Source: Poa pratensis
Taxonomy: Eukaryota > Streptophyta > Magnoliopsida > Poales > Poaceae
Direction: 5' to 3'
DNA length: 64,000 nt
Assembly: GCA_947311845.1 (NCBI GenBank)
Contig: CAMZMU010000048.1
Coordinates: forward strand, 26,197,391 to 26,261,390
Below the pieces are notes generated by a model. It made no database searches. It saw only the letters and a program-made list of their open reading frames with translations, and was not told where the DNA came from. A program made the translations under genes and the position numbers. Below are positions 37,725 through 50,600 of the stretch, piece after piece. Position 1 is the first letter of the stretch; every line of letters begins with the position of its first letter.

Positions 37725-38071
37725 CTAGCAAAATTAGCGTTTTCTAGATTAGACTACAAATCAACTAACATCTATTCCTAAAGCAACCAAATCAACAATC
37801 AATTTGGAGAATAATCTTATCTTCTTCTCGACCGACGGCCGGATCCGCGCGGTGAGAGATCCTCCACTGCACTCGGGACCAAATCAGCGGCTCTGACGAC
37901 TCGGTGAGTGGGCGGTGGTCTCCGCTGCTCAGACCAGCCGGGAGCACCCACTCCTGGTCCGAACTAGCGTCGCGCCCGAGCTCGGCCCCAGATCCATGGC
38001 GGCGGCAACCGTGCGAACGGGATATGGCACCCCGGGTCTGAATCGTGGTGGAAACGACACGGCGGGAGGGG

Positions 38072-39292
38072 TGATACGTCTCCAACGTATCCATAATTTC
38101 TGCTGTTCCATGCTTATATTATACCATTTGCTACATGTTTTATATGCACTTCGTATCACTTTTATGCATTTTCTGGGACTAACCTATTAACAAGATGCCA
38201 CAGTGCCAGTTCCCTGTTTTCTGCTGTTTTTGGTTTCAGAAAGTTACTTCTGGAAATATTCTCGGAATTGCACGAAACAAAAGGCCAGGTCCCTATTTTT
38301 CCAGCACGTACACGGAGTCCGAAGGAGAGACGAAGAGGAGCCAGGAGGTGGCCAAACCACCCCCAGCCGCGCCTGGGTGTGGTTTGGGCCCCTCGGGGGT
38401 CCGCCGACATCGCCCCTTCGCCTATTTATTCCCCAAGACGCGAAAACCCTAAAACACCGAGCCTTTCATCCAGAACATATTCGCTGCCGCCGCCGTCGTC
38501 AACCCTAACTCGGGGGGTTCCTGAAGCTCTTCCCGGCACCCTGCCGGAGAGGGGAATCATCACCGGAGGGCTATACATCGCCATGCCCGCCTCCGGAGTG
38601 ATGCGTGAGTAGTTCATCCTTGGACTATGGGTCCATAGCAGTAGCTAGATGGTTGTCTTCTCTACTTGTGCCATCATGTTTAGATCTTGTGAGCTGCCTA
38701 TCATGATCAAGATAATCTTATTGTAATGCTACATGTTGTGTTTGCTGGGATCTGACTTATATTGATACCTATGTGGAGCTGAATATTATATTATCATGTC
38801 TATGTCATTTGTGATCTTGCATGCTCTCCGTTACTTGTTGAAGCCTTGGCCACGTGAATACTTGTAACTCCAAGAGGGGGTATTTATGCATGATAGTTGG
38901 GTTCAACCTCTATTTAACCTGGGATAGTGACAGCAAGTTCTAAGGTTGTAGATGTGTTGTTGCCACTAGGGGTAAAACATCAATGCTTTATTCAAGGATG
39001 AATGTATTGTTTACATTACGCACATTACTTAATGCAATTATCTGTTGCTTGCAACTTAATACTGGAATGGGTACGGATGTTAACCGGAAAGTGGACTATT
39101 TAGGCATAGATGCATGCTGGATAGCGGTCTATGTATTTTGTCGTAATGCCCAAATGAATCTCATAGTAGACACCACAGCTCACACATGCATGTTATATGC
39201 ACTTATCAATTGTCAATTGCCCAGCTGTAATTTGTTTACCCAGCATGTTAGTTATCTTATTGGAGAGACACCACTAGTGAACTGTGGACCCC
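38072..39292. mobile_element. LTR-family copy, left part, interrupted
   Basis: It starts TGATACGTCTCCAACGTATC and shows the same ordered words as the solo LTR at 33723-35278. It breaks off at GAACTGTGGACCCC, where the Gypsy complex begins, and continues at 55210. The flanking AGGGG (38067-38071) recurs at 55601-55605. Confidence 0.8.
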
Positions 39293-40238
39293 TGTCGGGG
39301 GGCTGCCCCCGGGTAGGGCAAAGATGATGTGTTATGAACAGTTAAGGTCTAACCGGATCAAGGAAAGAAGAGCCGGCTAAGTTATCCGGGTCGGATCTCA
39401 AGGCGATTCGGTCAGTCCTACTTCAAGCCAGTGAAAGAAAAGACCAAAGGGGATCCGGTGAGGTTTAACCGGATCCAGGAAAGAAGAGCCGGCTAAGTTA
39501 TCCGGGTCGGTCAGGAAGGACCCGGGTAGGGCAACTCGGATGATGCACAGGGGCCAAGTAATGTCAGTAAAAGTCACGGGCACTGTAAGGTTACTGACCG
39601 GGGCTCAGAAGACAGCAAGGTGCTGCCACAGGTTTTCCGGGTCACAAGCCCCTAGGCGCTGACTCGGCCTATTCGGGAAAGGGGCAGTGGCTAGGCTACT
39701 GTGGTCTACACTGCCTTAAGCTCAAAGAGGAAAGATAAGCCTGTGGTGAACAGAGGGTGAGCTGGGCTGAGTGACAGTGGCCAGTGTTTGTCCTGTTCTC
39801 CTTGTCCATGCCATTGTCCTCTGCGGCCAGGGGCAAAAGGGTAATTCGGTTACTGTATATAGGCAACACCACCTCCTCCGTGGAGAGGATCGACCATTGT
39901 GAGCATCATTTCCCCCCAAGCTTCATCTTCTACCTGGAGCTCTCTCCATTGTTCATCATACAGCTCAAGGAGCGCTTGTACTTGTAAACACTTGAGATAT
40001 AAGAGAGTAGGCTAGAGCTGCAGTAGGGGTGTTACCTCCACAAGAGGGCCCCGAAGCAGGGTACATCGTGGTGTTCTTCGCTGTTCTTGGTTTGCTTTGT
40101 TCTTGTTGTTCCTGCGAGTTCTTGTTTGATCTTCATGCGTGCTTCATAAGCGCGCAAACCCTCCCCGGTTCCCCCAACGCCCAAGCGAGCCCACACTTAA
40201 GCCATACCCATGGCATCTGCCGTGACACCACCACGACA
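39293..40238 (+). repeat. 5' LTR of the Gypsy element (subfamily A)
   Basis: 946 bp. A TATA-box candidate GTATATAGG lies near 39855. It contains a partly duplicated AAGAGCCGGCTAAGTTATCC word in U3. It differs from the 3' LTR by about three substitutions and some small indels, including an extra AAGCCATACCC-like segment near 40198. Confidence 0.9.
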
Positions 40239-43200
40239 GTTGGCGCCCACCGTGGGGCAAGCATTGGCGTTGGCTGGGGTTTCCATCCGGACGGGCTCCG
40301 TCACTGGTGCCGGCGAGCGGGTCCTCTCCGGGCTCGTGTGCAAGCTCGGCGAGTTCAACTTCATCAGCGACAACGCGGGGTGCTTCTCCAACAAGCCTTT
40401 CCCCGCGAATGGCTTCCTCATGACGCTGGGCAGCTTCGTCACCTACGTCGCCACCGAGCCAGTTCGCGAGTACCCGGCGCAGGTGCTCGTGGCTGCGGAT
40501 CCTCCTTCTTTCCGCGCAGCTCGCGGAGGGCGTAGCGCTCGCCCTGGGAGCAGCGTGGAGGTCATGGTGGCTGCCGCAAACGCTGCTGCTGGCAAAGGAG
40601 GTGCCAGCACGAGCGTGCCAGAGGAGCTGGCCACGCCAGTCGATCCGGCTGACAAGCCGACCCGGACAGCTAAGTTCCCTAAGGAGAAACCCGATCCGGT
40701 TGGTCCCCTTGGCATGTCAAGCAGGGATGCTTCCTTAGAGGGTATCTTGGAAAAGCTAGCTCGGCCAGTGGCTCCTGGAGCAAATGTTGATCTTACTGTA
40801 GCTCAGCTAGAGGCAGAGCGCCTGAGGTTGCAAAAAGAGGCTCGGTTAGTGATAGAGTCTAGGCAAGAGTTTGATAGAGACCTGAGAGAATACAATGCTG
40901 CCAATGGTATCACAGATGGCTTTACTCCTGTAGTGCACCGCTCGCGCAAGAAAGCCGAGTTGCGTAACAGAGGCAAGGACCTCAATGACGAGTTGGCTAG
41001 AGCTGCAGGTTCAAGCTCAAGTAAAGCCACTAGTCATAGGTCCGGAACAGGCAAGCCGGTTTATAGCTCCCCGGCTAAGAATCTTAGGGCTGCAGCAGCA
41101 GCACGAGCCGAGTTAAGTAACCTGACCGGGGACGCTTGGCGCAAGCAGGCGGAGAGAGTGAATGAGCTAGTGGATGTGTGCAACAGGCAGAATGAGGCCT
41201 ACCGGAAAGCTAATCCGGATGCTGGTGGTTCCCGGGTAGTTGTCTCGGTTAGGGCTGCTAGCCAGAAATCTAAGGGGCAAGCGTCCTCTCCGCATGTTGT
41301 GATTGACCGAGCTCAAAGTGTGAACTCGGGTAAGAGCAAGCAGCTGCAAACTTATGATGCGGTATATGCGAGCAAGCAGCTTGCAGCCCAAGGAAAAGGT
41401 GGACAAGACAGAAACAGTGGTGGTCAAGGCAATCCGGGTACTGGAAGGGGAAATTCGGCTGGCCGAGGTCAACCACCTCGCCACCCCGGACAGCAGGTGA
41501 TGGCACAGGTGCAGCAGCAAAGTGGTGGCCAGGTGGGCTACCGCTACGACGATGGCAATTCGGCTATGGCGCGAGCCGGATACCAGACGTATGACAATGC
41601 ATTGGCGTCGAGACTGGGGCCTCGGATGTTGGATCCGGATGATCAGCGTCTCAGGTTGGACAGAATCTATCAGTCCGAGAAGCTGGAAGAGCAAGGCCCA
41701 CCGGGTCCACCATGCTTTGGACCTCGGATAATGAATGAGCCAAGTGTGCCGTTGTTCCAGCTCGGCCGCAACACGAAGCCGTATAATGGCAGCACCAAGC
41801 CACAGGATTGGCTGACGGACTATGTATCATCAGTGCACATTGCGGGGGGCAATCGCCGATGGGCGGTCCGGTATCTCCCGCATATGTTAGAAGGTCCAGC
41901 CCGAATTGGCTGAATAACTTGCCACCGGGTAGTATCAATTGTTGGATGGATTTGGAACAGGCGTTTAACAGCAACTTCTCCAGCACCTACAAGAGGCCAA
42001 ACCGACCTCAGCTCCTGGCTGCATGCAAGCAGGAAGAGAGGGAGACAGACCGAGAGTATTTGACTCGGTGGAGCAACATGCGCAATTCTTGCGAAGGTGT
42101 AGTGGAGGAGCAGGCCATTTCATGGTTTGCACAGGGATGCAGGCATGGTACACCACTTTGGCAGAAACTCCAAAGAGATATGCCGAAAACCCTGGCAGAT
42201 ATGATCCGGATAGCAGACACGTATGCGCTGGGTGATCCAACACAGCCCGCATTGGATGCAGTGGGAGCAAACAGGAGGCAACCGGTTAATAACCGAGTTG
42301 GGCCATTAAGGCCCAGTGACCGACATGAATTCGGTTACAAGAGAAGAGATCCGGATTACAGGTATGGTTCGGATCAAGTTGCTGCAGTAAACATGGATCA
42401 ACCCGGTGGAGGAGATGCGCAGAGGCAGAAAACTGATGGTCCGGCTTGGAGGCCGAATCAAGGTGCCTGGCCGAAGAAAGTGTGGGAGGGACCAAGTCCA
42501 CCTCTGACTTTTGAGTCCAGATTGGATGGGCCTTGCTGTTATCACACCACTGATCCGCGCAAACCGGCTAATCATTCGACCCGGAACTGTAGTTGGCATC
42601 ACCGCATTCAGGCGGAAGGTCAAAGAGGACCACCTCAGAGAGGCGCTCCTAGACCGAATTTCAGGCCAAACATGCCGCTAACCGGAGCCAATGCGACCCC
42701 GGTCAACGCTGGAACTCCAAGGCCAGCAGCAACGAAGCCGGTTAACCTGGTGAACATGGGAGGCAGTGACAATGGTGATGGCCCAAGTAGGCAAGGTGGA
42801 TACCCTGGGAATGATTACAAGGAAGCACATCAGAGTTATGTGGTTTTCGTGACCGAGCCAACTGACAAGAAAAGTCAGTTGAGACGAGCAAAGGAGGTGA
42901 ATGCCGTGATGCCAGCAGTTCCAAAGTACTTGAACTGGTCTGAGCAGGAGATCACTTGGAGCAGGGCGGATAACCCAAGGATCATGCCAAGCCCAGGGAA
43001 CTATGCACTGGTGGTGGATCCAACTTTGGTTGGACCCAAGCTGAACGTGAAATTTAGCCGAGTCTTGGTCGACAATGGCAGTGCCATAAACATCATGTAT
43101 CGGGACACAATGGTCAAGTTGGGTATTTCGCCGAATCAGTTGCAACAGAGCAGCTGTACTTTCCATGGCATAGTACCCGGGGTATCTTGTTCCCCCATGG

Positions 43201-43652
43201 GTAAGATCTGGGTAGATGTGTTGTTCGGTACCAGGGACAATCACAGACTTGAGAGTCTCGAGTTCGAGGTGGTGGATTTGGAAAGCCCATACCATGCTCT
43301 GCTTGGCAGGCCAGCATTAGCCAAGTTCATGATATCTACTCATGTGGCCTACCTCAAGATGAAAATGCCTGGCCCGAATGGTGTTATCACCGTTGCGGGA
43401 GACTACAAGAAGGCCATACAGTGTGCTACAGTTGGTTCTAACTTAGCTGAATCACTGGTGATACAAGCTGAAAAGAGCAAGATGCACGAGGTGGTGGCAA
43501 TGGCGAAGTCAGCTCAGCTCGGCGTGCTGGCCATGACTAATCCGGATGCGGGTGCAACATTTGAGGTGCCCAAGGAGACGAAGAAGATCCCCATTGACCC
43601 GGAGAACCCGGAGCGCATGGCCATCATTGGTGCCGGGCTGGGTGAGAAATAG
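40239..43652 (+). pseudogene. Gypsy gag-protease, one frameshift and one stop
   Basis: The gag frame 40210-41913 (it opens inside the LTR, so the true start is uncertain) carries the capsid-like region with QDWLTDYVSSVHIAGG and WAVRYLPHMLEGPARI. One base is missing near 41906, and the frame continues as WLNNLPPGSINCWMDLEQAF in 41905-43652. This part has a Cys/His cluster CCYHTTDP-NHSTRNCSWH and an aspartic protease with LVDNGSAINIMY (43066 on). It ends at TAG 43650-43652. The frame after the TAG is the same and continues directly into RT, so the stop looks like a single CAG to TAG change and not a designed boundary. Confidence 0.85.
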
Positions 43653-46600
43653 GAAAGCGCGCTCTGTCACTTCCTCCGTGAGAATCGGGATATCTTTGCA
43701 TGGTCAGCTAAGGACCTGCCTGGTGTTCCGAGGGAGTTGGCAGAGCATTCTTTGTTTGTCAGGCCGGATGTGAAACCGGTTAGGCAACCGACTCGGCGGC
43801 TTTCAGATGATCGAAGAAAGGTGGTGCTCGATGAGCTGGCTAAGCTGCTGGCAGCCGGATTCATTATGGAGGTGTTGCATCCGGACTGGATATCTAATCC
43901 AGTTCTAGTAGAGAAGAAGAAGGACGAACCAGCTGTGGTCAAGGTGTGGCGCATGTGCATCGATTTCACCAACCTAAACAAGGCGTGTCCAAAGGATCCA
44001 TTTCCTTTGCCTCGGATTGATCAAGTGATCGATTCTACTGCTGGGTGTGAGTTGTTGTCTTTTATTGATGCGTACTCTGGTTTTCACCAGATACCACTGA
44101 ACCCTAAAGATCAAATAAAGACTGCTTTTATTACCCCGTATGGGGCGTATTGCTATCGTGTCATGTGTTTCGGTTTGAGAAATGCTGGTGCAACTTATCA
44201 GAGATGTATGCAAAAGTGCTTGCATTCTCAAATGGGTAAAAATGTGCAGGTGTATGTGGATGACATTGTCATCAAAACAAAAGAAAAACGTACTCTCCTC
44301 GAGGATCTCGAGGAAACATTTGTGAACTTGAGAAAATATCGGTTAAAATTGAATCCGGACAAGTGCACCTTTGGTGTCCCAGCTGGAAAGTTGCTTGGTT
44401 TCCTTGTATCGAGCCGAGGTATTGAGGTGAATCCGGCTAAGATCCGAGCCATAGAAAGAATGAAATTGCCTAAATGTCTAAAAGATGTACAAAAATTCAC
44501 CGGGTGTTTAGCCTCGTTGAGTCGGTTTGTGAGTCGGCTAGGAGAAAAAGCCTTGCCCTTGTATCAGTTAATGAAAAAGAGCACCGGGTTCACGTGGACC
44601 CCGCAAGCAGATTCGGCTTTCAACGAATTAAAAAAGATGTTGTCCACTGCTCCAGTTTTGGCATCACCTTTGCCGAATGAGCCAATGCTACTTTACATTG
44701 CGGCCACTAACCGGGTCGTAAGTGTGGTCATGGTGGTAGAGCGAGAAGAGGATGGTAAATCTGTGCAGAGGCCGGTGTACTATTTGAGTGAGGTGATCTC
44801 AACTTCGAAGCAAAATTATCCTCACTACCAAAAGATGACATATGGTGTGTACCTGGCGGTCAAGAAGTTGAAACACTACTTTCAAGAGCATCCGATTACA
44901 GTGGTATGTGAAGCTCCAATTGCGGAGATCATTGGGTGCAAAGATGCAACTGGCCGAGTTGCCAAATGGGCGATAGAAGTGTCTCCTTACACACCGCATT
45001 ATGAGAGAAGAGATGCTATCAAGTCTCAGGCTTTGCCGGATTTCCTTTGTGACTGGGCTGAGATGCAATATGAACCACCTAAACCGGATTACAATTACTG
45101 GAGGTTGCACTTTGACGGTTCCAAATGCAAAATCGGGCTAGGTGCTGGGGTGGTGCTCACATCACCAAAACAGGATCAATTGCGATATGTATTGCAGATT
45201 CATTTCTCAGCGTCAAACAATGTAGCCGAGTATGAGGCACTGATCCATGGGCTTAATGTGGCTCGGGACATCGGCGTTCGCCGGATTGAGTGTTTCGGTG
45301 ATTCGGATTTGGTCGTGCAGCAATCTTCTGGAAATTGGGATGCTCTTGACGCCAATATGGCACTGTATCGGTTTCATGTTCAGAAAATTTCGGGATTTTT
45401 TGAAGGCTGTGAGTACAAGCATATACCTCGGCTGGAAAACCAAGCTGCAGATGTTCTGTCAAAACTCGGGTCGTCTAGGGAGGCAATCCCACCCGGAATA
45501 TCCTTGAATCATCTAAGGGTCCCTTCAATCAAACCTTCGCCTGATTCCGAGTCGATTTTTATTCCCAAGCAAGAATCCGAAGCTATTCCTATGAATGTTG
45601 ATGTGGAGTATATCGAGGAAGACCCGGGGACGGCATGCCCGGACTCGGGGACTGCTCACACAGATTCGGAAACTGCTAACCGAGTCTTGGGAAAGAGGAG
45701 CAGAGATGAAGATGAGGATAACCGGATTGTGGGGAATGGGCAGAAGCTGATAGAAGAAATAATGGCGGCCAAACCTGTGGAAGAAAATGAGCACTTGTTC
45801 CCTTTGCATCCAGTACCAGAGTGGGCTGAAGAGATCATGAAGTTCATCGAGGAAGGAAGCTTGCCAAGCGATGAGACCAAGGCTAGGCGTGTCCAGAGGA
45901 GATCCAAGGCTTATACCATCATCAACAAGGAGTTATACAAAAGAAGTGTAACCGAGGTGTTGCAGCGCTGCGTGGAGCCAGCAGAGGGCAAGGAGATGCT
46001 CCTAGAGATACACCAAGGTGAATGTGGACATCATTGCAGTACAAGAGCCCTGGTGGCTAAAGTGTTCCGGCATGGATTTTATTGGCCCACTGCTCATGCA
46101 GATGCGGAGGACATAGTCCGCAGGTGCGAAGGATGCCAGAGATTTGCTAAGCAAACACACTTACCCGCATCGGCACTGAAGACAATTCCTATTACTTGGC
46201 CATTTGCGGTGTGGTGTTTGGATATGGTGGGAGATTTCAAGCCGGCTAGGGGCAACATGACACATATGCTGGTGATGGTGGATAAGTTCACCAAGTGGAT
46301 AGAGGTGAAACCAATACGGAAAGTGGATGGCCGTTCGGCTGTAATCTTCTTGAAAGAAATCATTTTGAGATACGGATACCCTCATAGCATCATCTCGGAT
46401 AACGGCACAAACTTTGCTGTCGGAGAGTTTGCCCGATTCTGCATGAATAAGGGGATCCGGTTAGACATAGCCTCAGTGGCACATCCAGAGTCCAATGGAC
46501 AAGTGGAAAGATCAAATGCTCTAGTGTTAGCCGGCATCAAGGCTCGTCTCATTGAACCATTGTTGAAAACTCCGGGGTGCTGGATAGATGAAATCCCATC

Positions 46601-47087
46601 AGTTCTATGGGGTCTAAGGACTACACCGAATCGGTCAACAGGCTATACGCCATTCTTTCTGGTTTATGGGGCAGAAGCTGTCCTACCCACTGACATAGAA
46701 TATGATGCACCAAGGGTGGCAATGTACACTGAAACCGAGGCAAAGGAGGCCCGGGAAGATGCAGTGGATCTGCTAGAGGAAGCAAGAGAATTGGCCCTGT
46801 CTCGGACAGCAATATACCAGCAAAATCTCAGGCGTTATCATAGCCGAAAGATCAGTCCTCGAGTGTTTCATGAGGGTGATCTAGTGCTGAGGCTGGTGCA
46901 GCGCAGCAAAGGCCGACACAAATTGTCACCTCCATGGGAGGGACCATTCATTGTGAGCAAGGCTATGCACAATGATTCGTACTACCTTGTAGATGCACAG
47001 GAATCAAGGGAGGATGGCTTGGACAGACCCGGACAGGAAACCAAGCGACCTTGGAATGTAGCTCTGCTTCGACCCTTCTACTCTTAA
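43653..47087 (+). CDS. Gypsy reverse transcriptase, RNase H, integrase
   Basis: It is open for 1,116 codons from 43737 and in frame back to the TAG at 43652. Order: RT with LSFIDAYSGFHQI and YVDDIVIKT (44253 on); a first RNase H-like region (about 44650-44920) that looks degenerate, with DAS-type acidic residues replaced (YIAATN); a second, archaeal-like RNase H with WRLHFDGSKCKIGLGAG and ENQAADVLSKLG (45100-45470); and integrase with an HHCC finger (CGHH...CEGCQRFA) and catalytic Asp, Asp, Glu in CLDMVGDF, ISDNGTNF and HPESNGQVERSN. It acts in reverse transcription and integration. All core motifs look intact, so this copy may still supply enzyme if translated. Confidence 0.9.
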   Translation, partial: ESALCHFLRENRDIFAWSAKDLPGVPRELAEHSLFVRPDVKPVRQPTRRLSDDRRKVVLDELAKLLAAGFIMEVLHPDWISNPVLVEKKKDEPAVVKVWRMCIDFTNLNKACPKDPFPLPRIDQVIDSTAGCELLSFIDAYSGFHQIPLNPKDQIKTAFITPYGAYCYRVMCFGLRNAGATYQRCMQKCLHSQMGKNVQVYVDDIVIKTKEKRTLLEDLEETFVNLRKYRLKLNPDKCTFGVPAGKLLGFLVSSRGIEVNPAKIRAIERMKLPKCLKDVQKFTGCLASLSRFVSRLGEKALPLYQLMKKSTGFTWTPQADSAFNELKKMLSTAPVLASPLPNEPMLLYIAATNRVVSVVMVVEREEDGKSVQRPVYYLSEVISTSKQNYPHYQKMTYGVYLAVKKLKHYFQEHPITVVCEAPIAEIIGCKDATGRVAKWAIEVSPYTPHYERRDAIKSQALPDFLCDWAEMQYEPPKPDYNYWRLHFDGSKCKIGLGAGVVLTSPKQDQLRYVLQIHFSASNNVAEYEALIHGLNVARDIGVRRIECFGDSDLVVQQSSGNWDALDANMALYRFHVQKISGFFEGCEYKHIPRLENQAADVLSKLGSSREAIPPGISLNHLRVPSIKPSPDSESIFIPKQESEAIPMNVDVEYIEEDPGTACPDSGTAHTDSETANRVLGKRSRDEDEDNRIVGNGQKLIEEIMAAKPVEENEHLFPLHPVPEWAEEIMKFIEEGSLPSDETKARRVQRRSKAYTIINKELYKRSVTEVLQRCVEPAEGKEMLLEIHQGECGHHCSTRALVAKVFRHGFYWPTAHADAEDIVRRCEGCQRFAKQTHLPASALKTIPITWPFAVWCLDMVGDFKPARGNMTHMLVMVDKFTKWIEVKPIRKVDGRSAVIFLKEIILRYGYPHSIISDNGTNFAVGEFARFCMNKGIRLDIASVAHPESNGQVERSNALVLAGIKARLIEPLLKTPGCWIDEIPSVLWGLRTTPNRSTGYTPFFLVYGAEAVLPTDIEYDAPRVAMYTETEAKEAREDAVDLLEEARELALSRTAIYQQNLRRYHSRKISPRVFHEGDLVLRLVQRSKGRHKLSPPWEGPFIVSKAMHNDSYYLVDAQESREDGLDRPGQETKRPWNVALLRPFYS

Positions 47088-47697
47088 AGGGCGCAATGTA
47101 TGTATTTCAATTTATCATGAATGAAATCGCGGTAATCCGAGTCTGGACTCGGGGACTGCTTCGTCCTTATGCATGTGTTGTTTATTACTGTTTTGTTTTT
47201 TGCCGTTCGTGTGCCGAATCGCTTTGAACCTTGTTCTAAGCTTCAAGTAATGTATGTTGTGTTGTTGATCTCGTGACTCGACTGACAAACACCAAAATGG
47301 TAGTCAAGAGCAGAGATGAGGAATATGGGAAACATGAAAATGGACACGGGGACTCGGTCCAAAACCGATTCGGCACATGTCGTTTACTAACCCCTGTTAT
47401 TTCTTTTTTCGTTTATGTTGAATGATTCTAAACCACAACTCGTGCGTTTCAAGTATTGTATGCTATGATTCCTATCTTGTGACTCGACTGTCAAAACACC
47501 CAAAGAGGTAGACAAGAGCAAAGATTTGGCAAAAGTAGTAAACAAGAAAACAAACTCGGGGACTCGGTTTAAGATGATCCAACATAAACCTTGTCCGGAT
47601 CGCGTTAAGCATGATAAGCATAGTCTCGAAAGAACTTAAAATAGTCTATTACATCTGCTCCCGGCATACCGGGGATTTAATGTTTTTGTTAAGTACT
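47088..47697. other. Spacer between pol and the antisense gene
   Basis: Non-coding. It repeats CTCGGGGACTCGGTT-like words and CTTGTGACTCGACTG-like words (about 47270 and 47470), reminiscent of the terminal purine tract and of promoter or 3' UTR duplications in this lineage. Confidence 0.5.
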
Positions 47698-50600
47698 TCA
47701 GGGTGCAGCGGACTCGGTCGCGGCGGACTCGGTCATAGGAGTTTCGGTTGCAGGAACTCCTGTGGTAGGAGCTTCGGTTAGCGGAGCTTCGGGGGCACGG
47801 GCTTCAGCTACGGGTGCTTCGGTTGAAGTGGACGCGGTTACGGGAGGTTCTGTTGCTGGAGCAGACTCAGAAGATGGTGGCACTTCGGAAGTAATCTTGA
47901 CTGGAGAGCTTGAAGGATGGGCGGATTCGGGAATATCCGGATCAGGTGAAGCCTGTTTAGTGATCACAGTCAAGTTAGTGGCTGGAATCACAGGAGACTC
48001 GGTTGGAGTTTGTTCGGTGAGCTTGGCCGAGTCGGAGGCTGGTACCTTGCTGGATTCTTCTTCTTCATCAGACCCGCCCTCAGAATCGGCGTATTCTTCA
48101 GCGGAGGCATCATCCGATTCCTCTTCTTCAGTGTCTTCTCCATCCGAGTAGACTGGAGCCTCCAGATCAAGATGCTTGGTGCGTGCAAATTCGGCCATAA
48201 AGTTGGCGGCTTCTTCACGGATCTTGATCCGGTTGGGATCTGAAGCCCATGAAGAACCCTCGCGAAAGGAGCGCACTTTGGCAAGATCAATCAGCTCATA
48301 CCAAGACATGATGAATAACAAAGCTGCATCAGCACCAGCGCGGGCGGACGAAGACCTCCACTTCTGTAGCCGGGTCATGGCTTGGTCCAGGTCTCTGATC
48401 AGCTCCTCCACAGGCACAACTTGCCGCGCTTCAGGAAATAAGATCCGGTGAGCCTTGAGACTTGCATTGAGCAGACCAATATGGGAATCCTTCAAAGGAG
48501 CAATCCGAGCCTTGAGTGCTGTGATATGATCTTCGATGTCCCATGTCTCTGGTAGTGGAGCCTCGGTTAATTTAGCTCTCTCAGCTCGGGCGTCTCTCAC
48601 AGCCCTGGCGGCTTGAAGCCGGATGCTGGTAAACTCTCCTACAAACAAATAAGCTAATACTGAGTTCAGCAAGAAGGAACACAAGCATATGTATCGGTTA
48701 AGGGCAGAAAGAAAAAAGGGATTCGGTGAACTTACGATCCATGTCATCATTAAGGCTAGCAAGTGCAGCAAGCCATTTCGCACTGGCCGCTTTGTGAGCA
48801 CTCAGTTCTTCTTTAGCCGCTTTGACTTCGGCTTCAGATTCGGCTATGGTCGTTTGAATTTGCTGGTCCAGTTTGGCCCGCTTCTCAAGTCCGGCTTTGA
48901 AAGTATCCCGCTCCTTCTGGATAGTATCTTTTTCACGCTTCAGCGTATCCCGCTCTCCTTTAACCTTGTTCTTCACTTTTTCAACTCGGTCAAGCTCTCG
49001 CTGGAGCCGAGTCACTTCTGATTTTTCCTCGGATAAGGCGCGTTTGTGCTCTTCTTCTTTCTTGTCCATTTCAAGACAGAGCCCATCGAAGGAAGTTTGG
49101 AGCTTCTGGTGCTGATGGGCGAGCTGCTTAAAGAGCTTGCCGCGAGCGGTCATGGTTTCCTGAAAGAAAACAGGCAAACGGCGTCAGAAGAATCTCGGGG
49201 ACTGGCCCGAGATTAACCGAATCAGTTGAAAAGGAGACTCGGGGACTGGAAGTCCCACGGTGTCCTCGGTTAAGGCAACATTCATCATAATTTTTTTTAG
49301 AGATTCAAGCCGAATGACTTTCTTACTCGGAGGAGTATCAGTCGTTCGACCCGAATCTCGGGGACTGGGTATAGTACTGTTTGATTATGTTGAAATAAAA
49401 GCAAGGTTCGGATAAATTTACCTCGAACACCCGGTTAGCTTCAGTGACCGAGGTCTGTACAGAGTGTAAGGATTGGAACATCCGACTAGGCCCAGCCGGG
49501 TGTGGCGCTGAAGTAGAGAAGCCTGTGGCAAAGTCAGCATCATTCCAAGCTTCAATGAATTGCTTGGCGGACTCGAGCTTATCGCTGCTCGGAGGGCGCG
49601 GATTCGACGCGGACTGGCCGAATCGAATCGCTGATGGGGCGGCAGAAACCTTCTTGCTAGCAACCACCTGCTTATCCGAGGTAGTCGGAGTTGTGCCAGA
49701 GGCACCCTGAGTCGGCTTGGGTTGCGGTGACGCACCAGAAGTCTGCTTCGGATGTGGCTCCTTGTGCTGCTTCTCGGAAACTTGCTGTTGCTGTTGCTGC
49801 TTCTGCTTCTTCTTCTTCTGCTGCTCTTGGTTCAGTGCAGTTTGAGCTGCAGGAGCAGGGCGGGAATCAGGCTTAGGCGAGGACGTAGCCGATGTCTTGG
49901 CCTTTTCCTTCTCCAGCTCCTTGAGAGGGCGTGGCCAACTTGAATCTCGGATTGGAGCCGAGGTTTCCTCACACTCCAAGTCGATAACCGGCTCTGAAAT
50001 GGGAGTCGGCTGGGGAATATTGGTAGTGGTGACACGCGTTGGTGAGGTGGCAGTTCGGTCAGGAAATTGGGTTTCCATGGCCGTATCCAGTGGAGGGATA
50101 GGAGAAGAGATGGATGAATGAGTCTGCGCGGTGATGAGGACATCACTGCATAAAGTAAAGCAAACGGTTAACTCGGATAGATATGACTCGGTTAATAGAG
50201 GAAGAAAGCAAATAAAGTTCGCTCAATGTTACCCCTTGGTGGTGGGCATCGGTTTGACGCGATTTGGCTTGTCGCCGGACTTCTTCCTTCTTTTTGTCTG
50301 TGGGGCATCTGTTTCGGGCGCCTCAGCGCGTTTCCGAGAGGCCTCTCCAGTATCTTGTTTGGCTGGAACACAAGGAGGTGGTTTCCATGAAATCGGAATA
50401 GCGTCGATGGGTTCTAAGATGCAGCAATCTTCATCTTCCTCGTCGGAAAGGTGGTGAATGTCTGATTGCTTACCCTTGCGGACTGGCTTGGCACGGGGAA
50501 TTGGCAAGTAGTCATCCGAATCCGGATCCTCTTCGCCCTCGCGCGGCGGGCTGAGATCCGGTGTCCATGCCTTGGTGGAAAGATCTCCGTCTTCAATAAG

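Noticed and set aside
39398..39583. Duplicated small frames in the Gypsy LTRs (also at 52719-52904)
   Set aside because: They occur in both LTRs only because the LTRs are copies. No protein signature.
43737..47087. Same length (3,351 nt) of the pol frame and the antisense spliced gene as a meaningful link
   Set aside because: The sequences are unrelated and the pol start is an arbitrary non-ATG codon, so the equal length is chance.
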